The notes: generated by a model not told the origin, from the letters alone. A stretch of 64,000 nt of DNA from SHVZ01 sp041906305 (GCA_041906305.1 JAYRJL010000001.1:1364001-1428000); one strand, 5' to 3'. Shown: positions 1-9,284, counted from the first letter of the stretch. Numbers and translations are program-made.

Positions 1-464
1 TTCCTCGGATCGGCGACGAAGGACAGCGGCACCTCGAACACGTCCGCGACCTCGTAGCGGTCGGGCGCGAGATCGAAGGGCGGGGTCACCCAGCCGACCA
101 CCGGCGTGATCTCGAAGCCGGTGCGCGTGCGATAGAGGCCGAGCCGGCCCACGACCTCGATCCGGTCGCGCTTGAGCCCGATCTCTTCCTCGGTCTCGCG
201 CAGCGCCGCGTCCTCGGGAGAGGCGTCGCTCTCCTCCACGCGTCCGCCTGGAAAGCTGATCTGCCCGGCGTGGTGCTGGAGATGCTCGGTTCGGCGCGTC
301 AGCAGGATGGTGGTTCCCTCCGGTCGCGCCACCAGCGGCACGAGAACGGCGGCGGCCCGCATGCGGTCGATCGGCGGCAAGAGTCCGGGGTTGAGATCGT
401 GATCGCCGCGATCGCGTCCCGCGTCCACAAGCTTCAGGCGGATGTCGGCCGGATTGAGCGTCAC
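1..464 (-). CDS. NUDIX hydrolase, CoA pyrophosphatase-like (partial, 3' end beyond window)
   Basis: Probably hydrolyses the pyrophosphate bond of CoA or a related nucleotide in the cytoplasm. About 154 residues are present and the C-terminus is cut by the window edge. Two motifs are visible: LLTRRTEHLQHHAGQISFPGG-type residues (about 50-70), matching the extra motif of the CoA-pyrophosphatase (NudL) subfamily, followed by GGRVEE and the Nudix helix RETEEEIGL (about 86-94). The GTG start overlaps the stop of the upstream DUF1285 gene (GTGA at 464-461), which fixes the start and implies one transcript. In many alphaproteobacteria this pair is followed by a CCA-adding enzyme, which would lie off the left edge (inference). 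Substrate is a family-level guess. Confidence 0.85.
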   Translation of the reverse strand, partial: MTLNPADIRLKLVDAGRDRGDHDLNPGLLPPIDRMRAAAVLVPLVARPEGTTILLTRRTEHLQHHAGQISFPGGRVEESDASPEDAALRETEEEIGLKRDRIEVVGRLGLYRTRTGFEITPVVGWVTPPFDLAPDRYEVADVFEVPLSFVADPR

Positions 465-997
465 GCCGCGACGGGTCCCAGCGAAAAGAATTGTCCCTTG
501 CTCCACACGCCGTAGGTCGGCTCGCCGTCGATGCTCGCTTCGTCGCCGAGCTCGACCAAGTGGTAGTAGACGGGCCTCAGGATCCGGGCCTCCAGCCGGT
601 CGCGGACATGGACATAGGGCGAGGGCTCTCCGCTCGCTAGATCGTGATCGACTCGGATCGGATGCTCCGGACCGACCTCGACCTCGTCGTCGAGGTTGGT
701 ACGGAGGCGAAGGACCTGGTCCCTTCCGCACCCTTCGGCAGTGACCTCGACGGCGGTGAAAGGTGCGTCCTCGACCAGGATACGTCCGCGCTCGACCGGT
801 GTTACAAGCCAATATTCACCGTCTTCTTCACGACGGAGAACCGAGGCGAAGAGCTTGACCAGCGGTTTGCGACCGATCGGCGAGCCGTGGTAGTACCAAG
901 TGCCATCCCGGCCGATCGCGATGCCGAAATCGCCGCAGATCGCGGCGCCCGGATCGAAGCTCGGGGCACGATGGGTTCCGCTCGTCGGGGCCGTCAT
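461..997 (-). CDS. DUF1285 family protein
   Basis: A 178-residue protein of the DUF1285 family; biochemical function is not known to me. The ATG at 997 begins MTAPTSGTHRAPSFDPG and the core IGRDGTWYYHGSPIGRKPLV is the recognisable family signature near residues 27-46. No signal peptide or membrane segment, so probably cytoplasmic. It is the first gene of a two-gene minus-strand unit with the NUDIX hydrolase, overlapping it by 4 nt. It is divergent from the MoxR gene starting at 1037, leaving only about 40 bp for both promoters. A much longer open frame continues upstream on this strand through the MoxR block, but that is a high-GC shadow; the family match starts here. Confidence 0.85.
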   Translation of the reverse strand: MTAPTSGTHRAPSFDPGAAICGDFGIAIGRDGTWYYHGSPIGRKPLVKLFASVLRREEDGEYWLVTPVERGRILVEDAPFTAVEVTAEGCGRDQVLRLRTNLDDEVEVGPEHPIRVDHDLASGEPSPYVHVRDRLEARILRPVYYHLVELGDEASIDGEPTYGVWSKGQFFSLGPVAA

Positions 998-1036
998 GGC
1001 AGGATCTTCTCTCCTGAAAAGAGGATACCGGATTCC

Positions 1037-2044
1037 GTGAGCGCTGCCGAGCCGATCCACGCCGAAGGAGCCGCGCTGGTCGCGGAGATCGAAACCCTGG
1101 GCCAGCGCCTCGCGCAGGTGCGCGAGCGCATCCACCGCATCATCTTCGGCCAGGAGGCCGTGGTCGACCAGTCGCTGGTGACCCTGCTTTCGGGCGGGCA
1201 CGGGCTCCTGATCGGCGTGCCGGGCCTCGCCAAGACACGCCTCGTCGAGACGCTGGGCACCGTGCTCGGCCTCGAGGAAAAGCGCGTGCAGTGCACGCCC
1301 GACCTGATGCCCGCCGACATCATCGGATCCGAGGTCCTCGAGGAAGGCGAGGGCGGCCGCCGGGGCTTCCGTTTCATCCAGGGGCCGGTGTTCTCCCAGC
1401 TCCTGATGGCCGACGAGATCAACCGCGCCAGCCCGCGCACCCAGTCCGCGCTGCTGCAGGCGATGCAGGAAAAGCGCGTCTCGGTCGGAGGCCGTTACCA
1501 CCCGCTGCCGCAGCCCTTCCACGTACTGGCGACGCAGAACCCGCTCGAGCAGGAAGGCACGTACCCCCTGCCGGAAGCCCAGCTCGACCGTTTCCTGCTG
1601 CAGATCGACGTCGGATACCCCGACCTCGAGGCCGAGAAGCGGATGCTGCTGGCAACCACCGGCGCTGACGAGGAGAAGGCGGCGCTCGCGCTCCGTGCCG
1701 ACGAGCTGATGCACGCCCAGCGCCTTGTGCGCCGGATGCCGGTCGGCGACACCGTGGTCGAGACGATCCTGAAGCTGGTCCGTTCGGGGCGCCCGGAGAC
1801 CAGCGAGCTCGAGGAGGTCCGCAAGCACGTCGCCTGGGGGCCCGGTCCGCGCGCCAGCCAGGCGCTCATGCTGGCCTGCCGCGCCCGGGCCGTGCTCGAC
1901 GGAAGGCTGGCGCCCTCGCTCGACGACGTGGTTGCGCTCGCCCCGCCGGTGCTGCGCCACCGCATGGCGCTCAATTTTGCGGCACGCGCCGAAGGCATCA
2001 CCATCGACCACATTATTGCCAGATTGGCCCAGCCTTTTGCGTGA
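1037..2044 (+). CDS. MoxR family AAA+ ATPase
   Basis: A 335-residue AAA+ ATPase of the MoxR type, a chaperone-like family that usually acts on metalloprotein, VWA-protein or cell-envelope maturation. Walker A is GVPGLAKT (about 60-67, with the family-typical Ala), Walker B LLMADEINRA (D126/E127), and the sensor region LATQNPLEQEGTYPLPEAQ follows. I chose GTG at 1037 because the family-conserved N-terminus begins shortly after it, and earlier in-frame starts would read into the divergent DUF1285 gene. It heads a four-gene operon with DUF58, BatA/DUF4159 and a large membrane protein, the usual setting of MoxR ATPases. The substrate of the complex is not deducible here. Confidence 0.93.
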   Translation: MSAAEPIHAEGAALVAEIETLGQRLAQVRERIHRIIFGQEAVVDQSLVTLLSGGHGLLIGVPGLAKTRLVETLGTVLGLEEKRVQCTPDLMPADIIGSEVLEEGEGGRRGFRFIQGPVFSQLLMADEINRASPRTQSALLQAMQEKRVSVGGRYHPLPQPFHVLATQNPLEQEGTYPLPEAQLDRFLLQIDVGYPDLEAEKRMLLATTGADEEKAALALRADELMHAQRLVRRMPVGDTVVETILKLVRSGRPETSELEEVRKHVAWGPGPRASQALMLACRARAVLDGRLAPSLDDVVALAPPVLRHRMALNFAARAEGITIDHIIARLAQPFA

Positions 2045-2124
2045 ACCCCTGAGTTCGCACGAATCGTGCGGACTCGTGAGTTGTCGTCGTCGGATTGACG
2101 GGTCAAACTGCGGTCGGTTCGCAC

Positions 2125-2985
2125 ATGCAGCAACGCGCTGAACAGCTCGCTTCGACGCTGCCGCCGCTTCTGGTGGCGGCCCAGCGCGTCGCCGCGACGG
2201 TCGCGCAGGGCGTCCATGGCCGCCGTCGCGTGGGGCAAGGCGAAACCTTCTGGCAATACCGCCGTTACCTGCCGGGCGACTCCGCGCGGATGGTCGATTG
2301 GCGCCGTTCGGCCAAGAGCGATCAGGTGTTCGTGCGCGAAACCGAGTGGGAGGCGGCCCAGACCGTGTGGCTGTGGCAGGACACCTCGGCTTCGATGCGC
2401 TGGCGTTCGCGCCGCGACCTTCCCGAGAAGGCCGATCGCGCCGAGGTACTGCTCCGCGCCCTCGCCTTGCTGCTCGTCGGCGCCGGCGAGCGGATCGCGC
2501 TTCTGGGCGAGGGCCTGCCTCCGACCACGGGGCGCACCGCCCTCCTCCGTCTCGCTCACGGTATCGAGCGTCCGACCGCGGCGCCGGCCGGCATCCCCAA
2601 CTTCGAGCCGCTGCCGCGCCATGCCGAGGTCGTCCTGATCGGCGACCTGCTGGCACCGCTCGACGAGGTGCGCGCGCTGGTCGGCAAGTTCGTCGCCCGC
2701 GGTGTGCGCGGACATCTGCTGCAGATCCTCGATCCGGCGGAAGAGACGCTGCCCTTCGCCGGCCGCGTGCGTTTCGACGGCATGGAAGGAGAGTCATCGG
2801 CTCTGCTGCCGCGAGTCGAGTCGCTGCGAGGCGAATACATCGACCGCATGGACGAGCATCGTGCCGGCCTCGCGCATATCGCCCGGACGGCAGGCTGGTT
2901 CTTCTCGACTCATCACACCGACGGCTCGGCCGAGAGCGGGCTGCTGACGCTCTACGGCGCGCTGGCGCGCGACCGGATGTCGTGA
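2125..2985 (+). CDS. DUF58 domain-containing protein
   Basis: A 286-residue DUF58 protein, partner of MoxR ATPases. The family hallmark YLPGDSARMVDWRRSAK lies at about residues 48-64, followed by VRETEWE, and a VWA-like DTSASM sequence (MIDAS-type DxSxS) about 20 residues later. No membrane segment is visible, so it is probably cytoplasmic or membrane-associated through its neighbours. I prefer ATG at 2125 over an in-frame TTG at 2095, because the ATG starts a normal family N-terminus (MQQRAEQLASTLPP). It lies 80 bp after moxR and 7 bp before the BatA/DUF4159 gene. Known of the family: linked to MoxR and VWA proteins; the exact activity is unsettled. Confidence 0.9.
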   Translation: MQQRAEQLASTLPPLLVAAQRVAATVAQGVHGRRRVGQGETFWQYRRYLPGDSARMVDWRRSAKSDQVFVRETEWEAAQTVWLWQDTSASMRWRSRRDLPEKADRAEVLLRALALLLVGAGERIALLGEGLPPTTGRTALLRLAHGIERPTAAPAGIPNFEPLPRHAEVVLIGDLLAPLDEVRALVGKFVARGVRGHLLQILDPAEETLPFAGRVRFDGMEGESSALLPRVESLRGEYIDRMDEHRAGLAHIARTAGWFFSTHHTDGSAESGLLTLYGALARDRMS

Positions 2986-2992
2986 GGCCGGC

Positions 2993-5731
2993 ATGCTGAC
3001 TCTCGGATCGCTCGCCTTCGCCTCGCCGTGGCTGCTCGCGGCCATCGCGGTGTTGCCGGTGATCTGGCTGCTGCTCAGGGTCACGCCGCCGGCGCCGCGT
3101 CGCCTCAATTTCCCGGCGATCCGCATCCTCCACATGTTGACGCCGAAGGAGGAGACGCCGGCCCGCACGCCCTGGTGGCTGGTGCTGCTTCGTCTCGTGA
3201 TCGCGGCCCTGGTGATCCTCGGGCTCGCCGAGCCGCTGCTGAATCCCTCGGCGCGCCTCGACGGGGACGGGCCGCTGGTCGTCGCCATCGACGATACATG
3301 GGCGGCCGCGCCGAAATGGGACGATCGCCGCAAGGTGCTGCTCCGCCTGATCGAGGATGCCGAGCAGCAGGCGCGTACCGTCGTGCTGCTGACCACGTCG
3401 GAGGGCAACGACGAGGCAAGGCGATCGAGCGGCGTCCTTCGCCCGACCGATGCCCGTGCGCTGGTTCAGGCGCTGGAGCCACGCCCCTGGGGGCCCGATC
3501 ACGGCGCGGCCCTCGCCGCGCTTGAGAAGCTGCAGCTTCCCTCCGCCGGGGCCACCGCCTACCTCGCCGACGGGCTCAACCATGGCGCCAGCCAGACGGC
3601 GCTGGTCGAGCGTTTGCAGCGGCTCGGTCGTCTCACCGTGCATGCGCCGAACGCTCCGCAGCTCGCCCGCGCGTTGATGCCGCCCGAAGGCCTCAGCAGC
3701 GATCTGGTCGTCACGATGCGACGGGCGTCGGCTGGAGGCGAGGCGGAAGGTGCGGTCCGCGCCGTCGCCGGCGACGGCAGGCTGCTCGCGCGCGAGCCGG
3801 CGCGTTTTGCCGCCGACGGCCTCAAGGCCGAGATCAAGTTCGTGCTGCCGACGGAGCTGCGCAATCAGGTCCAGCGGCTCGAGATCGAGAACGAGGCGTC
3901 CGCTGCCGGCGTCGTGCTGCTCGACGAGCGTTGGCGCCGGAGGCCGGTCGGGCTGATCGGTCCGACCCAGTTCGACGCCTCCCAGCCGCTGCTCGACGAG
4001 CTGCACTATCTCGACAGGGCGCTGGCTCCTTTCGCCGAGGTGCGGCGCGGGCCGATTCCGGAATTGCTCAAGCGCGAGCTCGCGGTGATCCTGATGCCGG
4101 ACGCCGGCGCGCTGCCGCCCGCGGAGAGGGCGCAGATCGTGCCGTGGATCGAGGCCGGTGGCGTGCTGATGCGCTTCGCCGGGCCGAAGCTCGCCAATGC
4201 CGAGGACGATCTCGTGCCGATCAAGCTGCGTCGCGGCGACCGCGCGCTCGGCGGCGCGCTTTCGTGGAGCCGCCCGCAGCCGCTTGCCGCGTTCGACTCG
4301 ACCAGCCCCTTCGCCGGCCTCGGCGTGCCCGAGGACGTGACGGTCCAGCGTCAGGTGCTGTCGCAGCCGGGCCTCGAGCTCAACGAGCGCACCTGGGCCC
4401 GCCTTGCCGACGGAACCCCGATCGTCACAGGCGAGCGGCGCGGCCAGGGCTGGGTCGTGCTCGTGCACACGACGGCCATCCCGACCTGGTCGAACCTGCC
4501 GATGTCCGGGCTGTTCGTCGACATGCTCCGTCGCGTCGTCGCGTTGAGCCAGGGCGTCGCCGGCAGCGCGTCGACGCAAGCCCTGCCGCCGATCGAGACG
4601 CTGGACGGTTTCGGCCGGACGACCGCGCCGCCGCCCTCGGCCGTCGCGCTGGCCGGCGATGCCCGCGTCAGCTCCCGGAACCCGCCGGGCTTCTACGGCA
4701 CCGACGCCGCCAGGCGCGCGCTCAACCTCGGTCCCTTCGTCGCCGAAGCCGCGCCGATGCCCGATCTGCCGTCGGGCGTCGCCCGGGCCTCTTATTCGAT
4801 CGGCGAGGAGACGGTTTTGAAGCCGCACCTGCTGGCAGCGGCACTGCTCCTCCTCCTGGTCGACATCGTCATCGGCCTGGTGCTGCGCGGCCTGATGCCG
4901 GGCCGCATGGCGGTCAAGAGCGCGATGGTCGCGCTCGCTCTGATCTTGCCGATGGCGGCGGAAGCCCAGGCGCAGCCGCGTCAGGCACCGTCACGCGCCA
5001 ATGCGGTCGACGCTTTTGCGCTCGAAGCCACGCTCAACGTGAGGCTCGCCTACGTGATCACCGGCGACGCGCGCACCGACGAGACCAGCCGCCTTGGCCT
5101 CGAAGGCTTGTCGTTCGTGCTGTCCAAGCGGACGGCGATCGAGCCGGACGGCCCGCTCGGCATCGACGTCGAGGCCGATGAGATCGCCTTCTTCCCGCTG
5201 ATCTACTGGCCGATGACGCCGAGCCAGGCCATTCCGAGCCCGGCGGCGATGCAGCGTCTCAACGCCTACTTGAAGAACGGCGGCACGATCGTCTTCGATA
5301 CGCGCGATGCCGGCGAGGTCGTCATCGATCCGTTCGGCGGCGGCCCTGGGGCTCAGAAGCTGAAGGAGATTGCGCGCGGCCTCTCGATCCCTGCGCTCGT
5401 GCCGGCTCCGCCCGAGCATGTGCTGACGAAGACGTTCTACCTGCTGAACGACTTTCCCGGCCGCTTTGCGAGCGGCCAGCTCTGGGTCGAGCCGACCCGT
5501 GCGCGCGGCGAAGATGAAGTCTCGTCGGTGATCCTGGGGTCGAACGACTGGGCCGGCGCCTGGGCGTCCGACAGCGGCGGGCGCGCGCTCTACGCGGTCG
5601 TGCCCGGCGGGGAGGTCCAGCGCGAGATGGCGTTCCGCTTCGGCGTGAACCTCGTGATGTACGCCCTGACCGGCAACTACAAGGCCGATCAGGTGCATGT
5701 GCCGGCGATCCTTGAAAGGGTCGGGCAATGA
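2993..5731 (+). CDS. BatA N-terminal / DUF4159 membrane protein
   Basis: A 912-residue membrane protein. The N-terminal 80 residues match the aerotolerance-regulator (BatA) N-terminus: a hydrophobic helix ASPWLLAAIAVLPVIWLLL, the RRLNFPAIRIL segment, and a second helix LVLLRLVIAALVILGLAEP. A central hydrophobic segment (LLAAALLLLLVDIVIGLVL, about 610-635) is followed by AEAQAQPRQAPSRANAVDAF and a DUF4159 domain to the end (LAYVITGD, DEIAFFPLIYWPMTPSQ, GTIVFDTRD), presumably periplasmic. The stop overlaps the next start by ATGA (5728-5731), implying translational coupling. In alphaproteobacteria this architecture consistently follows MoxR and DUF58 genes. The role is inferred only at the level of envelope stress or assembly. 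Confidence 0.9.
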   Translation: MLTLGSLAFASPWLLAAIAVLPVIWLLLRVTPPAPRRLNFPAIRILHMLTPKEETPARTPWWLVLLRLVIAALVILGLAEPLLNPSARLDGDGPLVVAIDDTWAAAPKWDDRRKVLLRLIEDAEQQARTVVLLTTSEGNDEARRSSGVLRPTDARALVQALEPRPWGPDHGAALAALEKLQLPSAGATAYLADGLNHGASQTALVERLQRLGRLTVHAPNAPQLARALMPPEGLSSDLVVTMRRASAGGEAEGAVRAVAGDGRLLAREPARFAADGLKAEIKFVLPTELRNQVQRLEIENEASAAGVVLLDERWRRRPVGLIGPTQFDASQPLLDELHYLDRALAPFAEVRRGPIPELLKRELAVILMPDAGALPPAERAQIVPWIEAGGVLMRFAGPKLANAEDDLVPIKLRRGDRALGGALSWSRPQPLAAFDSTSPFAGLGVPEDVTVQRQVLSQPGLELNERTWARLADGTPIVTGERRGQGWVVLVHTTAIPTWSNLPMSGLFVDMLRRVVALSQGVAGSASTQALPPIETLDGFGRTTAPPPSAVALAGDARVSSRNPPGFYGTDAARRALNLGPFVAEAAPMPDLPSGVARASYSIGEETVLKPHLLAAALLLLLVDIVIGLVLRGLMPGRMAVKSAMVALALILPMAAEAQAQPRQAPSRANAVDAFALEATLNVRLAYVITGDARTDETSRLGLEGLSFVLSKRTAIEPDGPLGIDVEADEIAFFPLIYWPMTPSQAIPSPAAMQRLNAYLKNGGTIVFDTRDAGEVVIDPFGGGPGAQKLKEIARGLSIPALVPAPPEHVLTKTFYLLNDFPGRFASGQLWVEPTRARGEDEVSSVILGSNDWAGAWASDSGGRALYAVVPGGEVQREMAFRFGVNLVMYALTGNYKADQVHVPAILERVGQ

Positions 5732-7794
5732 CGCCGTCCGCTCTTCACATCGCCTGGGCGCCGATGCTGCCGATCTGGGCGCTGGCGGCGCTCGGCGTCG
5801 CGACGCTGGTCGTCGTCGGCCTCGGCCTCTTCGCCCGCGCGCGGGGTGCCTGGTGGCGGGCCGGCGCGGCGCTGGCGCTGCTGGCCGCGATCGCCAATCC
5901 GACGCTGGTCGCCGAGCGGCGCGAGGCGCGGCCCGATGTCGCCGTCCTCGTCGTCGACGAGAGCCCGAGCCAGAAGATCGGCAACCGTCTGGCCGACACC
6001 CGCCGCGCCGCGGAGCAGCTCTCGGCGAAGCTCGCCCAGCTCCCTGGAACGGAGGTACGCACCGTCACCGTCGGCGGCAACGTGCTGCTCTCCGACGACG
6101 GCACGCGGCTGATGACCCAGCTCGAGAAGGCGCTCGGCGATGTGCCGCGGCACCGGCTCGCCGGCGTGGCCGTCGTCACCGACGGCCAGGTCCATGACCT
6201 GCCGGCGGAGGCGAAGGATCTCCTCGGCGCGCCCCTGCACGTGATGCTGACCGGTCAGAAGGGCGAGGCCGATCGCCGCCTGGTGGTCGAGAAGGTCCCC
6301 ACCTACGGCCTGGTGGGCAAGCCGATCTCTGTGTCGATCCGCGTCGAGGACGCGGCGGTCCCGGCGGGCACGCAGGTGCAGCTGACCCTCCGCCGCGACG
6401 GCGCCGCCGAGCAGCGCCAGATGGTGCCGGTCGGCCGAACCGTCGAACTGCCGATGACGCTCGATCATGGCGGCCAGACCGTCGTCGAGATGTCGGTCGA
6501 GGCCGGGCCGAAGGAGCTGACGCTCGACAACAACCGCGCCGTCGCCGCGCTGAACGGCGTGCGCGACCGGCTCCGCGTGCTGCTGGTCTCGGGCGAGCCG
6601 CATGTCGGCGAGCGCACCTGGCGCAGCCTGCTCAAGGCCGATCCGGGCGTCGATCTCGTCCACTTCACCATCCTGCGTCCGCCGGAAAAGCAGGACGGAA
6701 CGCCGATCCGCGAGCTTTCGCTGATCGCCTTCCCGATCCGCGAGCTCTTCGAGGTCAAGCTCGACGAGTTCAACCTGGTCATCTTCGATCGCTATCGCCG
6801 CCAGGGCATCCTGCCGCGCGCCTACATCGCCAACCTCGCCGACTACGTCGAGAAGGGCGGAGCGCTGCTGGACGCGACCGGCGCGCCGTTCACCGGCTCG
6901 CTCAGCCTCTATCGCACGCCGCTCGGGCGCGTGATGCCGGCCGAGCCGACCGGCCGCGTGGTCGAGCAGGGCTTCAAGCCGACGCTGACGCCGGCGGGGC
7001 ATCGCCATCCGGTTACCGCCGACCTTCCCGGCGGCGCCGGCGACGATCCGACCTGGGGCCGCTGGTTCCGCTATATCGACGCCGAGGTGCAGCGTGGCGA
7101 CGTGGTGATGCAGGGCCCGAACAACCGGCCGCTGCTGATCCTCGACCGTGTCGGCAAAGGCCGCATCGCCCAGCTGATGAGCGACCATATCTGGCTGTGG
7201 ACGCGAGGCTTCGAAGGCGGTGGCCCGCAGGCCGAGCTGCTGCGCCGCCTTGCGCACTGGCTGATGAAGGAGCCGGAGCTCGAGGAGAACGTTCTCTCCG
7301 CCCACCTCCGCGGCGACCGGCTCGAGATCAGGCGCCGAAGCGTGAAGCCGGACGACAAGCCGGTCACGGTGACCTTGCCGGACGGCAAGACCGCCGAGGT
7401 GAAGATGACCGAGAACGAGAACGGCGGCGCCGCCGGCGATCTCGCGGTCGACCAGGTCGGACTCTACCGGCTCAGCGATGGCCAGCGCACCGCGATCGCC
7501 GCGGTCGGTCCGTTGAATCCGCTCGAATGGTCCGACGTGCGCACGACGGAGTCGCGCCTGCAGCCCTTCGCCCAGGCGTCCGGCGGCTCGGTCCACTGGC
7601 TGCAGGACGGCACCCCGGAACCGCGCAAGGTGCGCCCCGGCCGCCCGGCCGCCGGCCGCGACTGGATCGGCTTCCGCACCAACGGCGACTACGCCGTGGT
7701 TGGCCTCGACGAGGTGTCGCTGATGCCGGCGCTCATGGTGCTGGCGATGGCCCTCGGCATGGCGATGGTCGCCTGGCGCCGCGAGGGCAAGTAG
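5728..7794 (+). CDS. Large membrane protein of the MoxR operon (VWA/glutamine amidotransferase-like)
   Basis: A 688-residue protein with two N-terminal membrane helices (about 15-40 and 46-60), a long extracytoplasmic region, and a final helix (about 660-680, MPALMVLAMALGMAMVAW). After the second helix, VAVLVVDESPSQ resembles the beta-1/MIDAS region of VWA-like folds. A later stretch (DRLRVLLVSGEPHVGERTW, then NLVIFDRY and YVEKGGALLDATG) resembles the class I glutamine-amidotransferase-like fold seen in these operon-end proteins, without the catalytic cysteine. It is coupled to the preceding gene by ATGA and ends the operon; the opposite-strand gene abuts directly at 7795. I infer a structural or sensor partner of the MoxR/DUF58 complex. 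Confidence 0.82.
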   Translation: MTPSALHIAWAPMLPIWALAALGVATLVVVGLGLFARARGAWWRAGAALALLAAIANPTLVAERREARPDVAVLVVDESPSQKIGNRLADTRRAAEQLSAKLAQLPGTEVRTVTVGGNVLLSDDGTRLMTQLEKALGDVPRHRLAGVAVVTDGQVHDLPAEAKDLLGAPLHVMLTGQKGEADRRLVVEKVPTYGLVGKPISVSIRVEDAAVPAGTQVQLTLRRDGAAEQRQMVPVGRTVELPMTLDHGGQTVVEMSVEAGPKELTLDNNRAVAALNGVRDRLRVLLVSGEPHVGERTWRSLLKADPGVDLVHFTILRPPEKQDGTPIRELSLIAFPIRELFEVKLDEFNLVIFDRYRRQGILPRAYIANLADYVEKGGALLDATGAPFTGSLSLYRTPLGRVMPAEPTGRVVEQGFKPTLTPAGHRHPVTADLPGGAGDDPTWGRWFRYIDAEVQRGDVVMQGPNNRPLLILDRVGKGRIAQLMSDHIWLWTRGFEGGGPQAELLRRLAHWLMKEPELEENVLSAHLRGDRLEIRRRSVKPDDKPVTVTLPDGKTAEVKMTENENGGAAGDLAVDQVGLYRLSDGQRTAIAAVGPLNPLEWSDVRTTESRLQPFAQASGGSVHWLQDGTPEPRKVRPGRPAAGRDWIGFRTNGDYAVVGLDEVSLMPALMVLAMALGMAMVAWRREGK

Positions 7795-8337
7795 TCAGCG
7801 GGGACCGCCCGCGACGAATCCTGGATACCAGCTCGTGAAGGCGATGCCGGCGACGACCAGCACGATGGATATGAGGCTGCGCGTCCGCGGAGAGGGCATC
7901 CAACGCTCGCGCGGGAAGCCCAGCGCGAAGAGCACCACGTAGATCGCGGCCCAGACCCAGGTGATCGCGGTGACGATGTGGATCGTCGTCGGGTTTGTCC
8001 AGAACTGCTCCGGCACCCGCTCGTGCGCCCATTGCTCGGCGAAGGGGTGGCCTAGCGCGAGCGTCGCAAGAGCGTAGACGGCGATGCCGCCCGAGATCAG
8101 CACGCCCGACCAGCGTTCGGCCGACGTCTCGTGCGCGAAGTTCCAGACGACGTTCGCGGCGATCAGCATCGCCAGCACCAGGCTGAACTGCTTCGGCGTG
8201 CCGCTGCCGAGGAGCCAGGGCACCAAAGTCAGGATGGCGATTCCCAAGCTCGCCAGCAGCGCGATCCGGCGCGGCAGCAGGCGGGACGCGATCATCAGCA
8301 CGATCAGCGGCAGGAAGGAGACGAAGGCGGCCATCAT
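7795..8337 (-). CDS. Polytopic membrane protein, unknown function
   Basis: A 180-residue integral membrane protein I cannot assign to a named family. Hydrophobic segments occur at about 4-22, 25-45, 50-66, 77-95, 118-140 and 152-170, so five or six helices. The loop HPFAEQWAHERVPEQFW between helices 4 and 5 is the most distinctive feature. It sits directly downstream of the LysR gene with an ATGA overlap (8334-8337), so it is co-transcribed with the regulator and is a likely target of it. It is tail-to-tail with the MoxR operon with no gap. Alternative: a small transporter or a subunit of one; there is no catalytic motif to test this. Confidence 0.75.
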   Translation of the reverse strand: MMAAFVSFLPLIVLMIASRLLPRRIALLASLGIAILTLVPWLLGSGTPKQFSLVLAMLIAANVVWNFAHETSAERWSGVLISGGIAVYALATLALGHPFAEQWAHERVPEQFWTNPTTIHIVTAITWVWAAIYVVLFALGFPRERWMPSPRTRSLISIVLVVAGIAFTSWYPGFVAGGPR

Positions 8338-9254
8338 ACGCGCCTTTCCCAGGGTGGCACCGCGCCGAAGCTCTCCGCCAGGAAGTCGATGAAGACGGAA
8401 ACCTTCGGCGGCAGGTGCTTCCGATGAGGATAGACCACATGGAGCGGCGTCTGATCCTGCGTCTCGAACGCCGACAGCAGCGGAACCAGCCGGCCCTCTC
8501 GCAAGCCCGCGTCCGCGACGAAGCGCGAGAGGCGGCCGATGCCGAGCCCGGCTTCCGCGAGCTTGAAGACGGTATCGCCATCGCCCGCGATGATCGGCCC
8601 GGAGACCGGCACGGCGATGCGGCCCGACGGCGTGTCGAACGGCCAGTCGTTGAGGTGGGCGAGGCCGGGATCGCGGAAGGCGAGGCAGTCGTGCGCGGCC
8701 AGGTCCGCCGGCACCTTCGGCATGCCCTTGCGGGCGATGTAGGCAGGAGAGGCGCAGACGACGCGCGTGGTCCAGGCGATCTTGCGTGCCATGAGCGAGG
8801 AGTCGCCGAGCGTTCCGAGCCGGATCGCGACGTCGATGCCCTCGGCGACGAGATCGATGCGACGGTCGGAGAAATCGAGGTCGATCTTGAGCGCGGGGTG
8901 ACGACGGGTGAACTCGGGCAACAGATGAAGGAGCTGGTGCGGACCGAAAGCGGTGAAGGTGCTGATCCTGAGCGTGCCCGAGACATAGCCCGGCTGGCCG
9001 CGAGCCTCCGCCTCGGCTTCCTCGAGATCGCTGAAGAGCTGGAGGAGGCGCGCATGAAAGCGGGTGCCTTCTTCGGTCAGCGAGACGTTGCGGGTGGTCC
9101 GATAGAGGAGGCGGGTATGCAGGCGCTCCTCGAGGCGCTGCAGGCTCCGGCTGACCGCCGACGGAGTCAGGCCGAGCGCCTGGGCAGCCCGGGTCAGGCT
9201 CCCGAGTTCGGCGGCTCGGGCGAACGTCTGAAGGTCTCCGAGCGTGTTATTCAT
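8334..9254 (-). CDS. LysR family transcriptional regulator
   Basis: A 306-residue LysR-type regulator. The N-terminal winged helix-turn-helix is clear (LQTFARAAELGSLTRAAQAL, then TPSAVSRSLQRLEERLHTRLL, residues 7-52), followed by the substrate-binding-like effector domain (GTLRISTFTAFGPHQLLHLL from about 93; FPVSGPIIAGDGD-like region about 190). The family acts as a DNA-binding tetramer responding to a small ligand. A perfect dyad sits immediately upstream of the ATG (9258-9284), consistent with autoregulation, and a small ORF reads away on the other side. The membrane protein gene downstream overlaps its stop. The effector is unknown. Confidence 0.92.
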   Translation of the reverse strand: MNNTLGDLQTFARAAELGSLTRAAQALGLTPSAVSRSLQRLEERLHTRLLYRTTRNVSLTEEGTRFHARLLQLFSDLEEAEAEARGQPGYVSGTLRISTFTAFGPHQLLHLLPEFTRRHPALKIDLDFSDRRIDLVAEGIDVAIRLGTLGDSSLMARKIAWTTRVVCASPAYIARKGMPKVPADLAAHDCLAFRDPGLAHLNDWPFDTPSGRIAVPVSGPIIAGDGDTVFKLAEAGLGIGRLSRFVADAGLREGRLVPLLSAFETQDQTPLHVVYPHRKHLPPKVSVFIDFLAESFGAVPPWERRV

Positions 9255-9257
9255 GAA

Positions 9258-9284
9258 CTAAAATCATAAATGATGTGATTTTAG
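9258..9284. promoter_or_regulatory. Perfect 9-bp dyad, candidate LysR operator
   Basis: CTAAAATCA, 9 bp spacer, TGATTTTAG: a perfect inverted repeat in an AT-rich island, containing T-N11-A spacing typical of LysR boxes. It starts 4 bp upstream of the lysR ATG and about 60 bp upstream of the divergent small ORF. Assignment to this LysR protein is by position only. Confidence 0.6.

Noticed and set aside
461..4828. Very long open frame (about 1455 codons) on the minus strand across the MoxR operon
   Set aside because: Composition is Arg/Asp/Gln/His-rich shadow coding; only its last 178 residues (DUF1285) form a real protein. The plus-strand genes have clear domains.
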